NCBI RefSeq assembly: GCF_009905375.1
Contig: NC_133650.1
Location: 67,759,648-67,823,647, forward strand
DNA: 64,000 bases
Reading direction: 5' to 3'
From: Apium graveolens
Lineage: Eukaryota > Streptophyta > Magnoliopsida > Apiales > Apiaceae
In this document: piece after piece, positions 36,240 to 46,569 of the stretch
Numbering within the stretch: position 1 is the first letter of the stretch
Layout of the letters: every line of letters starts with the position of its first letter
Position numbers and translations under genes: made by a program
The notes under the pieces: model-generated
What the model was told of the DNA's origin: nothing
Database searches by the model: none
The model's input: the letters and a program-made list of their open reading frames with translations, nothing else

Positions 36240-37657
36240 TGTTTCATGAAAGTATCTTTCTGTATCACAAGAATGCTGTGCAAAATTACATGAGCCATGT
36301 TCCACCCTCGATGCCTCAATACTCTCAAGTTAGTGATATTGATGATTTGATTGTGTCAGAAATAGTGCACACCAACACACCAAGTTCTCCAATTTCTCAA
36401 TCTAGTGCAAGGATCTCTGATGCTTCTCCTTCCTCTGTATCTGAGAGTAATATACTAACAACCGAGCCTACCACTGTTGTACCTGTAAGACGATCAACAA
36501 GAGTCCATGTAACTCCAGTTTGGATGAGTGACTTTGTTACAAACAAACCCTCACAGTCAATTGCTAATCTGGCATACACTAGTATAGATGAGAACTTTCA
36601 TTGCTTTCTGTCAACAGTGACAAGTGCTCGAGATCCCATTTCTTTTTCTGAGGCAGTCACTAAAGAAGAGTGGGTACAGGCCATGAATTGTGAACTTGAG
36701 GCATTGGAGCTTAATAGCACTTGGGAGATTGTGCCATTGCCAACTGGAAAGCATGCCATTGGGTCCAAGTGGATTTTTAAAATGAAATACTTGCCCAATG
36801 GATCTGTTGATAAACATAAAGCTCGTTTGGTTGTCCTCGGTTGTCATCAAAGGCCTGGTGGAGATTATTTCGAGACCTTCGCACCAGTTGCCAAGCTCAC
36901 AACTGTACGAACTCTCTTGGCCTTCGCAGCTATTCAAAATTTGCATACGCATCAAATGGATGTTTCTAACGCATTCCTCCATGGTGAGCTTGCTGAAACT
37001 GTTTACATCAAGATGCCAAAAGGGTACAATGGATTGGGAAGTCGTATCAGCCTCAACATGGAACTGCCAAAAACACAGTCCTCTTTGGTTTGTTGCCTCA
37101 AAAAATCCTTGTATGGATTGCGTCAAGCTCCCCGGACTTGGTTCTCAAAGCTCTCGAACACTCTGTTGAAGATGGAGTTTGTTCAATCCAAGGCGGATTA
37201 TAGTTTATTCACTAAGCACACTGGTACGACTATCACTCTCATCCTGGTTTATGTAGATGATTTACTCTTAGCTGGGAACTGTATAAACTCTATCGACATG
37301 TTAAAAAGGATGTTAGCTAGAACTTTTCACATAAAAGATCTGGGTTTGTTGCGATTTTTTCTGGGGCTAGAGATTGATCATACCGTAGATGGCATTTTTA
37401 TGAGTCAAAGGAAATACACTAGTGATATTCTGAAGGAGCACAAACTTCTGAATGCAAAGCCCCTGCAGTTGCCACTTGATGCTCATCAAAAGTTGACTCC
37501 AGATTTGGGTGATCTCTTGCCAAGTCCTGGTGTTTATCAACGTCTAATGGGACAACTTATATATCTCACTATAACTCGTCTTGGTATTGTGATTATCCTA
37601 GTCAGCTATGTGGACCATTTGTCTGTAGAGGTTACTCCAAAAACTAGATCTGGATAA
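36240..37657 (+). pseudogene. Copia reverse transcriptase part of pol, truncated
   Basis: The frame from 36239 continues the polyprotein after the frameshift: Ser/Thr-rich linker, then STWEIVPLPTGKHAIGSKWI, YLPNGSVDKHKARLVVLG, DYFETFAPVAKLTTVRTLLA, QMDVSNAFLHGEL, KSLYGLRQAPRTWFSKL and the catalytic YVDDLLLAG at about residues 338-346, then FLGLEIDHTVDGIFMSQRKY. After LIYLTITR it loses similarity and ends at 37657. The RNase H domain, about 150 residues in intact relatives, is absent because the sequence passes into the inverted LTR leader. Confidence 0.9.
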
Positions 37658-37659
37658 TC

Positions 37660-37804
37660 ATTTGCTCTCATTTTTAATATACACCACTGGGAATCGAACC
37701 TTAGTTCTCCCGCCAGCCTAAGCTCTGATACCATGTTGAGTAACCAGGTCTTCTAAAACCTTAAGGTGTTAAAGAAAGGTCCCAATAGAATCATATATTT
37801 AACA
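37660..37804 (-). mobile_element. Inverted leader, PBS and 71-bp LTR closing the Copia element
   Basis: Read on the minus strand: LTR (37804-37734), PBS TGGTATCAGAGC (37733-37722), then a leader containing GGTTCGATTCC (37700-37690), a perfect match to a pol III B-box/T-loop consensus. The leader differs from the one at the left end, so this end comes from another member of the same LTR family. Confidence 0.75.
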
Positions 37805-38845
37805 TAACAAAACAAATATCGAAATCCTCAAAACAATGAAGCAACAGTGGTATGAGATATTCTGTCCACAACTTTTCCCACATGCATGGAATATCAGATA
37901 GACCAACCATAGTTATTCCTTGCATTTCAACTTCTTTCGAGATATCGTTTAGTGGCTAGAACTCCAATATATGATTAACAGAAAAGCAGGGAAACAGAGG
38001 GAGTATTAGCTAAAGAGTCTGTAAACTTCAAACAAGACATTAGATGCTTACTCTTTCACAAGATCCTACCAACATTATCCATACCAGCACAAAAATTGAG
38101 ATAAAGGCATAACATGTGCATTTAGTACAGTAAATGACTTCATATGTTGAATGAGTATAAGCGTCTTATAAACACCAGATGTCAGATAGATATAGTTTAT
38201 TTGACGAATAGAACTAGAATTTTTGGATATTTATAATTAAACATTGTGTATACTCCAGATTTTATATCAAGTAACTTTTTTGCTGATACAGAAAATTGCA
38301 GGGTCTTCAAATCTGGAGCTGGGTAATGAATACACTAACCTGGCAAGTGATTTTAATGTAGTTGTGGTCCTGTGGACCGGTGTAAGGTCTTATTTTTGCT
38401 TGGATTTTTGACAAATATCTGCTGGAAATTGAACCAATTTGTTTAGGCGTCACATAGCTTGCGTATGTTAATTATCATATCGAAGCATTTCATTTATTTA
38501 ACAAGATTTTCTTACTAAATTTACCAAGAAAGAAACGGAAAATTCAAGAAATAAATTTATTTTAATCAAATCAAACTGGATCAGAATGTTATTACAAAGT
38601 AAAACATTTGTTTATTTATGTATTGATGGTTATATTCTCAGTGTACCTGAGCAGCAACACATTGACACACTCTCACAGTAATCTCACACTTAAAACATAG
38701 AATGACAGGCAGTTACTGCCATAAACTTGAACACAAACCAGAAAAAGAGAGAAAAAACCGAGGTAGCATATGGTAGGTTCTCTTTTAATTCAGTAGCCAA
38801 GGCACTTTGTTGAGAGAGGGGAAGTTAAAAGAGACCTTGTTGCGT
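37805..38845. other. Non-coding stretch downstream of the SEO gene
   Basis: AT-rich. I see no gene, only the region that must hold the SEO 3' UTR and polyadenylation site (toward 38700-38845) and further flank on the Copia side. Confidence 0.5.
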
Positions 38846-41800
38846 CTAATAGGGTAGGTTTAAGGAATTTTCATCATGGCAACAGAGGAAAGTGCTATAC
38901 TTCTCCATATGGCGGAGACAACCTGGCTCCGGGCATGTCATGCCATCTGGAATTCTTCCAGCAGTAGTCAAAAACTCGAATCTGCAACATGGCACGTTCG
39001 CAACATGGAGCTTATCATGATATTCTTTGTATGAAACATCAAAGCCATTAAGTGGAACATATTCTTTCCATGAATCATATTCTAGGAATGCGCTCAACAC
39101 AGTTTGAGCATGTCCACTAGTTACAATATATGATCCTTTGCATAACATTGCCCAACATCCACTCTTGTCATAACTCAGCAGTTTCTTGATTTCCTGCATC
39201 AATGGATCAAGATGGTCATCTATCTTCTTCACTTGAATCTTTGAAAACAACATGCTTTCTAGTCTTGCCCAAAAGAACCATATCATTGTGGGGTCTTGCC
39301 AGCAGTAGCTAAGCTTCTCCACGGTGATTGTTGACATTGCCTTCCGGACCATTTCCCTCTTTGTGCTCTTTCCCACATATGCCATTTCAAGTTGAACTCC
39401 AGCAGCTTGTGCCACAGCCCGTGCTGTGTTTGTGAATCTTCTGATCCATTCAATGTCCTCTCCTCCATACAGAATAATGAACTTGTTGTCTCTTATCTAT
39501 GACCAAGCAAATGTGATTATTAGCCAAAAAATTGAAAACAAGAGAAGATATAATGAAAGTGAATTATAGTCATTTAAAGCTCACCCAATCATTGTAGATG
39601 ATTGGATCCATGCCACTGACAAGCAATTCAAGCCTCCAAGTCTCATCCCTCCAAAGAGCCTGTTCTCTGGAGCTTGTGAAAGGAAATGCAGTAGTTCCCC
39701 ATATCCACATCATATGAAGAGCATTAGGGCTCAACTCCTTTCCTTGGGGATCAAGAACAACCAATATAGGCTTCTTCCTGAAGTGCCACCTCTCCTTCAT
39801 AAACCTAACAACTGCCTGATCAATAATTGATGGATGGTACACAGAGTACCATGGCATTGTCGATGTAAGCTCGTCAAAACGCTTCTGCATACGATCAGTC
39901 CAGTGCTGCTTAAACACAGTGGAATGGTTTTGAGGATCCATCATATTTCTTGATGTCAAAAGAGAAATTGGCTTAGAACCACTTGACTGCAGGCTGTGAT
40001 CTTCTGGCAGGGTACTAGTATGCTTTTGCATTGGCATTGTCTCAGTGGCCGTCCCGTATGCTCCAGTGGTGGTTCCATATGGTCCAGTTGTGGTTTCGTA
40101 TGGTCCAGTGGTGGTGGTTTCATAGTGCCCAGGTGTGGTTCCGTAGTGGATAACATGAGAAAGATCCACGACTGGAATCCAGACTAACTCATACAGGCTC
40201 TCCATTCTCGTTCCATGCATACGGGATTCACTATAAATTTGTTCAAGAATAGAGAGCTCATCTGGGGAAATGTCTAGGCCAGATATCAGTAGCAAGACAT
40301 TCTTCCTCCTAAGTACATCCAGGTGAACCTGTATGGTGTATATACCGTTTCCATATGTTTGAGGTCAATAATATATATTCTCATGTTACAATTTACTCAA
40401 GGAGGATACAAGTACATCTAATTGATATATTATTTTTCGTATTCATACCCTTCTCTTAGAAGAACCTTCAACTAAAGGCTGTATATCATCCCTGGGGTAA
40501 ATCAGTGCTCTGAGAACTTTCATATTGTCGATGTGAGTCACGTCAAACAAATGCTTCAATGACTCATAGGCTGCAGCTCTCATCTTCTCATCTACAAACA
40601 TTAAAACATCAGTTCATGCGCCTATCATTGCGACATAAACAAAGGTCATAAATTAAACAGAGTGTTTATTTTTTTGTATGTCGCATCTAGTAAAATCATA
40701 TATAGAAAACCTATGTGTAGGTAGCAGATATCTAAATTCCTCTTGAGATGCTCATGTATCTGCTTTATCCTCTGAGCAAGTGTGGACAGTTCCCATGATA
40801 GCTCTGTCATTGATATCGTGTTCCTAATGAAATGAAGTTAAGATAATAATTAGATAGATACAACGTGTTATACGTTAAGTATGAAAGTTTAGTCATCAAG
40901 TTAAGTACTAAAAAAGAACATACTCATGGCCCATGCTAGTCAGGTAACTAATGGTAGTTGCACAAGCAATGACACTCCTGACGCTCCAGTATACTGCAGT
41001 GGGGATAGTTTCAATGGCAGTGGAAAATGGAGGCACATCTTTCGCAATATACATGCTTGGTAACTCCTCCAAAGCAATAATGGATCTCGTTAAATCCATG
41101 ACCGAACTGAGGAGACTGTTAACTGCATCAAACCGATGCTGAAGAGAACCCGAGTGCTCCATAATAAGCGGAACCTGCTTAAGTATGGCCATTGATCTTG
41201 CAAGTTGATTTGATGAGTACAGCTGAGCAAGCAGCCAGAATTCTCCATAGCTGAAAGCAAATGCTGCTAGGGCTAGTACTAGTTTTGCATCCCATGGATA
41301 ATTTGAGACCATGTGTAGTATTGAAACTGTTGTCACATGTCCGTCTGACCCACTCAAACACTTGATTGATATCTGGAAAATGTTTAAGTTTATGCTTAAG
41401 AATTTACTATAAGATATGACATCGTCACATCTATGGCTTGGTTATATACACATTATGCACTTTTGAGCTGAATAATATAGTACTTGGTAAATTACATATA
41501 TAGCAGTCAATAAATTGGTCACTATGTCCTCGTAAATTGTATTTCTACATAGTAGATAATGTACAACATGTATACTACCTCGCAAGAAATTCGATCAATT
41601 AGGTGAGACAGAGCTTCAATGGTGGTGATCACATCAGTTTGGTGTGTTTTGTCATCCATATGTGCACCCTGCATGAAGTAACAATTTAAATTAGACTGCC
41701 ATTTTATACATAATCTTGGTTAGCAGTCTGTATGTAAAATAAAGATAGTAACTGCAATATATAACATTACATGTGAATTGGTAGCATCCAGAGGGCTACT

Positions 41801-42424
41801 CAAATGAGTGTAGGACAAAATATCCGAAACAATATAGAGTAGTGGCTTGACATTAAATATTCTGCCATCAGGAGTATGAGTGGCATATATTTGCCTCATC
41901 ATCACATTGTCATCCGAAGACATGAACATGTTACGGTCACCTTTGATCAGATTTTGCAGATTAAACATAGAATTCATAGGCTGCCTACCAGTCAAAGCAT
42001 TCCCAATTGGCTGCACACTGCTTGCCATAAGATTGCCTGGAAGAAAATTAGCCACAGTGTTCCCTGGATACATGTTGGTCATTGTATTTGTTGGATACGT
42101 AGTGGCCAAAGCATTCCCAGCTGGCTGCATAGCGGTCATTGCATTGCCAATCTGTTGCTGCTGCTGTTGTTGTTGCTGTTGCTGTTGCTGCTGCTGCTGC
42201 TGCATATTGGCCACAGTATTGGCGGCCGCCTGCAAATTGGCCATAGTATTACCTTGCTGCATTTTGTTGAGAGCGTTCGCGGTAGCTTGCATATTGGCCA
42301 TAGTACTCCCCTGCTGCATCGTACTGCTTGGCTGCTGGACAGAAGACATGGGATTATTCAATGGTTGTAAACTTGATGCATTTGTCGCTGCAGGTGGTGG
42401 GACCAACTGTTTGATGTTGCTCAT
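38846..42424 (-). CDS. SEO: Sieve element occlusion (SEO) P-protein, 7 exons
   Basis: Exons on the minus strand: 42424-41771, 41668-41579, 41372-40924, 40823-40711, 40591-40449, 40328-39585, 39496-38846. All introns are GT-AG and phases agree, giving 947 residues. SEO proteins form phloem filaments that plug sieve tubes after wounding. Residues 1-160 are a Gln/Ala/Asn/Met repeat region with 17 Gln at 75-91. The SEO N domain follows (MMRQIYATHTPDGR, YPWDAKLVLALAAFAFSYGE), then a thioredoxin-like middle (NVLLLISGLDIS, STMPWYSVYHPSI) and the SEO C domain (WARLESMLFSK, CRFEFLTTAGRIPDGMTCPE, CCHDENSLNLPY at the end). Residues about 545-625 hold an extra Tyr/Thr/Gly/Pro repeat segment. At 947 residues it is longer than most SEO proteins (roughly 700-830). 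The ATG at 42424 is the first in frame after a TATA box. Confidence 0.93.
42152..42205 (-). repeat. CAG/CAA trinucleotide run encoding polyglutamine
   Basis: Seventeen Gln codons, a mixture of CAG and CAA, in SEO exon 1. The plus-strand poly-Leu and poly-Cys ORFs over it are shadows. Confidence 0.9.
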
Positions 42425-42492
42425 TGTAATCAGTTGAAATAACAAGTATATGATTTAATTGATAGTTCTTGATTCTACAAGGAAGGTGACTA

Positions 42493-42501
42493 CTTTATAT
42501 A
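42493..42501 (-). promoter_or_regulatory. TATA box of the SEO gene
   Basis: The minus strand reads TATATAAAG about 70 bp upstream of the ATG, which would put the start of transcription near 42465 and leave a short 5' leader. Confidence 0.6.
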
Positions 42502-42503
42502 TA

Positions 42504-45416
42504 CTACATTCGAGTGACACATACCTATGGAATAAAGATAGGATACCTACCTTGTTATCAAAATTAAATAATTTCCAACGTTAGTAAGAAGCCTGTCTTC
42601 TGTTGTGGTCACGCTGTATACCCCATCAGTACCTTCATTCTTTTTCAACTTAGTTTTCAACATATAAGGAGTTTCGCAATTAGTAGTCAGTAAGCTTGTT
42701 TATCACTGTGACCTATTCTTCGGAGCCAAGTCCATGTTGAGGGGTTCTATTTTTTTTTTTGGCCACCATAACATTGAACGAATAGTTTATCCCTTGAAGT
42801 GTAGTGAAATGTCAATCTATCAACATACTGAGAGTTCAAGTGTTCATGTTTTGGCTGAGTCTGTACTCAATTAATTTACATAATTTATGAAACATTTTCT
42901 TTGCAGAAAAACCAGCTAATTAATTACAATCAGAAGCATTCGCGAGTTAGGAAGCCAGACAGATGGAGCAAACAACATTAGCGGAGCCCGAGGACTTGTG
43001 TACGGTGAGTCAAAGATTCGATTCCGCCCTCATCTTTATAATTTGTACGGTCAATGTGGCTCATTTGCATAAAAAAAATAATAGCTTGAAACTTAAACAT
43101 CTACCTTTTACAAAGAATATGTCTATATTTACTGCTGTCAGACTGATTTGTAGTGTAGCATTGTTCTGATCCCTTAATAAAGTGATATAGAAACAACAAA
43201 ACAACACAGATAAAGGAAGATATCATTGTACCATACTTATTCCTCGAACGTGTTTCATGTCTATATATGCAGTTCTGAAACTTATAAGTGTATCATCCAA
43301 CATCGTTTCATGAAGCATTTAAAAGTGAGGGTTCTTATATTGCTATAAATTATTTATATTTGCGTGCCAAACATAGTGTAACATTGTTCTGATCCCGTTA
43401 TAAAGTGATATAGAAACAAGAAAACAACACAAATAAAGGAAGATATGAATGGTACCATACTTATTCCTTTCTTCATCTTTTTTTGTTTACAGATGCTTTC
43501 CTCTCTTTCAGGTCATAGTAATCACATATCTTATGCTTTTTTTATATTTCTGCAGAAACTCCTCTATTTTGTGAAATCGCGTGTGCTGAAGCTGCAGAAT
43601 TCTGCATTGCACCATTTACGACCCGCTTCTGATATTTTTAAGCGAACATGAATACCTGAGCATTGTAACCTGTTCAGTATTTGCATTTTAAAGCATTGCA
43701 CATGCAAAGAGAAAAGCCAACACCTTGGCAATGCGCACAGCTACTAATTATTCAGAAATATACCACCAATATAATGTTGAGATTGTAAAAATTAATTATA
43801 GGCATATATCTGAATAGTCTGTATACTAAAACTGAATACTAGCATGTTTAGGAGGAGGGTATTTCACCTTATATGGGCTAAATGCTCATTTAATGCTGCC
43901 GCCTACTGTTTGGCAAATGATTATATAAAATTTATCTGGCCCATTTTCAAGGGTAAATATGAAGGTTAGGATTCCTATCATTTAGCTTTCTTCATTTTGC
44001 TTATATAGTCGTTCATTCTCTTTCCGCCCATTCTTTTATCCTTTTACCCTCGTGTGTTCGTTTAAAAAATATTAAAATAAGTAACTTATAAAATTTGGAT
44101 AATTTACTTATTTGTTAAATATTTATTTTACTTAAATGAATTAAAATAAATAATTTTTAAATATAACTATCTTAATTCGTAAATTTCAAATTTAAATAAT
44201 ATTTATAAATATATATTTTAAAATTAAAATTAATAAAAAAGCAAAAAAATAAAATAAATTGAAAAAAAATGAGTTATTACTAACATTGAACTTTAGCTTA
44301 TAAATTGATTGGGTAAACTGTAAATTCAACTTATAAATTGGGTCGACTAAGTAATTTATTTGATGGTAGCACATGCTTATAAATTTTGTATGCACATTTA
44401 TTTCTCGTACATTTACTTCATCTTATATTATATTTACAAAATTTTAGGGTTTATTATTTAAAATGTATTGATCCTAGTTATTACATTTACTTCATTTATA
44501 TTATATTTACATAATTTTTGAATTTATTATTTGAAATATGTTGCCCGTAGTTTGCTTATAACCTGCATATTTTATATCCCCAATTTAATTATTAAATTAT
44601 TCTGACTTTATTATGTTCTATTATATATTTTGACTTTATTATATTGCTCATATTACGTAAATATAGTTATTTTTATTTTGAGATAATTATATTTTACATC
44701 CCTAAATTTTATTCCAAATTTAATATTGTATATATATTTGCATAAATTGGAGTTTGCATCTCTTTTTTTTGAAACCCCATACAAATAACACTCATTTTGT
44801 CTGATTTCATTTATAAGCCAGGGACAAACTAGGAATTTCAGCTTGAAAAATTAATTAACAAATATTTTACATATTTCAAAAAATATTAGAAATTGAATTA
44901 TATATATATATATTTCATATTTTTGAATTTTCGACTCATACTACTAATTTGAATTTCATTTTTATTTTATGGTGTTAATTCCAAAAGTTAAAATTCCACA
45001 AAATTTATTTTTTAAAAATATATATTAAATATAAATTTTAATCGTATAATAAATTTTAGTGATAAATTCGCTATTTTAGTGATAAATTCGCTGCATCACT
45101 TTTTATAATTGTTTGACATTATTCTTATTTAGTGTGTACTTAAGGGAGAGGATTCATTAAAATAAATAATTTTAGTTTTTTTCGAATTATAACTAAAAAG
45201 TTAATTAATTTTATATTAAAATTTCTATTTTCTCTCATTATTTTAGTTGTAATTATCCAGGGATTCATGTTGCATCCGAATTGAAAGTTAGGATAGCAAA
45301 CTGCAATTTTGGAGAATGGGTATTAATATTGAATTTGGGTAAAAGTTGAGGGGCGGAAAATATAATTATCTCTTATATTTTTAGTAATTTTATTTAAATA
45401 TTCATGTTTAAAATTT
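42504..45416. other. AT-rich intergenic region
   Basis: No gene is seen. It holds the SEO upstream region, a duplicated ~93-bp segment (43151-43243 / 43374-43467), one copy of a dispersed ~100-bp repeat (43731-43830; the other is near 51987), and very AT-rich sequence after 44040. Confidence 0.6.
43151..43467. repeat. Direct repeat, two ~93-bp copies 223 bp apart
   Basis: 43151-43243 and 43374-43467 share TAGTGTA...CATTGTTCTGATCCC, AAAGTGATATAGAAACAA, and a common end at ACCATACTTATTCC, with a few substitutions and one indel. They probably arose by local tandem duplication of a ~223-bp unit. Not coding. Confidence 0.8.
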
Positions 45417-45418
45417 TA

Positions 45419-45673
45419 CTCTCTCTGTCTCTCCCAATTGTGATCGTTTCTACTGGGAGTGTCCGCCACGCATTTTAAGATGAAGAGAAAGTATTGTTCT
45501 TTAATTTTTTTTAAAAAAATTTATTTTTCTCAATAAAAGTTTAAACATTATATTTTTATTCAGAAAAAGAATTTTTTTTTTTTAAAAGTTATAGAAGTAT
45601 ACTTTCTATTCATCTTAAAATATGTGTCGGAAATTCTTTCAGAAATGATAACAATTGGGAGAGACGGAGGTAG
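45419..45673. mobile_element. Stowaway-type MITE 1
   Basis: 255 bp with terminal inverted repeats CTCTCTCTGTCTCTCCCAAT / rc of ATTGGGAGAGACGGAGGTAG, flanked by TA on both sides. The end sequence and TA target fit Tc1/mariner Stowaway MITEs. No coding. Confidence 0.8.
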
Positions 45674-45759
45674 TATCTTTTAAATTTTATATTCAATTAA
45701 AGATATTAAATCATATATTAAATTTTGAAATTTTTAATAAAATTATAACTTATAGGTTA

Positions 45760-46030
45760 CTCCCTCTGTCCCTCCCATTTGTTTACACTTTCCTTTTTGG
45801 GATGTCCCTTCCAATTGTTTACATTTCAAAATTTTCCAAAAATAGTAAAGTTTTTATAATTTTTAAATTAATTACATCCACTACTTTCCTCCACTATACC
45901 CAATTTATACATATAATATTAATCGGTCCCACTACTTTACTCACTTTTTCAACTTTTCTCCACTACTTTATCATTTTTCTTAAACTCCGCGCCCCACCCA
46001 AATGTAAACATTTGGGAGGGACGGAGGGAG
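45760..46030. mobile_element. Stowaway-type MITE 2
   Basis: 271 bp with terminal inverted repeats CTCCCTCTGTCCCTCCCATT / rc of the end reading AAATGTTTACATTTGGGAGGGACGGAGGGAG in outline, flanked by TA (45758-45759, 46031-46032). Related to the MITE 86 bp upstream but not identical. Confidence 0.88.
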
Positions 46031-46569
46031 TATAATTTAACAAACACATAACCATTTTATAAGTAAAATTATACAAACATCTAAATAATTTTTAACTTAC
46101 GATAATTATATCACTTATATAAAAAAATTCGACTTAAATTATAAAATATAGTTTTTAAAAACCCTGCACAACCCCATATCCAAATTATTTTAATTATCAG
46201 AACTGCAAGTGACCTGCAGTCTTAAAAGTGAAAAACATGTTTGGTATTTGTACACTCCTAAAATTTGATAAATTCTTAATTTTTGAAATGGGACATGCAA
46301 AAAGAAAAATATACGTGAAAAAAGTGGTTATATTTTAATTTTTATAAATCGATATGAGTTACAAAAAAAGGTAATTTTATCTTAATAATTTAATATATTA
46401 AAAAATGAAGTTACTGATATACGTGAAAAATATTAATTTTAAATTTTAAAAACATATATTGATGAAAGATAATTAATTTTTAAAAGTAAAAATAGTATGA
46501 AATTCGAATTGAAATCAATTTTCAGATATCCGTAAGATTATGATTTAAATCGAGTCATTCAAACCTAAT

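Larger units (their letters stand above)
33765..37804 (+). mobile_element. Copia retrotransposon bounded by inverted 71-bp LTRs
   Basis: The left LTR (33765-33835) is followed by the PBS TGGTATCAGAGC (33836-33847). The right end carries the same 71-bp LTR in inverted orientation (37734-37804, about 86% identical by eye), preceded by an inverted PBS (37722-37733). The flanks are TAACA on both sides (33760-33764, 37805-37809), which looks like a 5-bp target duplication. Between them lie gag-pol from Gag through most of the reverse transcriptase. The RNase H, polypurine tract and a direct 3' LTR are missing. Confidence 0.85.

Noticed and set aside
37690..37733. Possible tRNA gene (B-box-like GGTTCGATTCC near a tRNA-complementary PBS)
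   Set aside because: No cloverleaf can be drawn. The PBS and LTR context explains it as a retroelement leader.
37835..37990. Minus-strand stretch that can be read as GITMVGLSDIPCMWEKLW, reminiscent of LRR-type NLR sequence
   Set aside because: Short, no surrounding frame, and on the wrong side for the LRR end of the NB-ARC fragment.
41876..42437. Two plus-strand ORFs with poly-Leu or poly-Cys runs
   Set aside because: They are antisense shadows of the polyglutamine codons in SEO exon 1.
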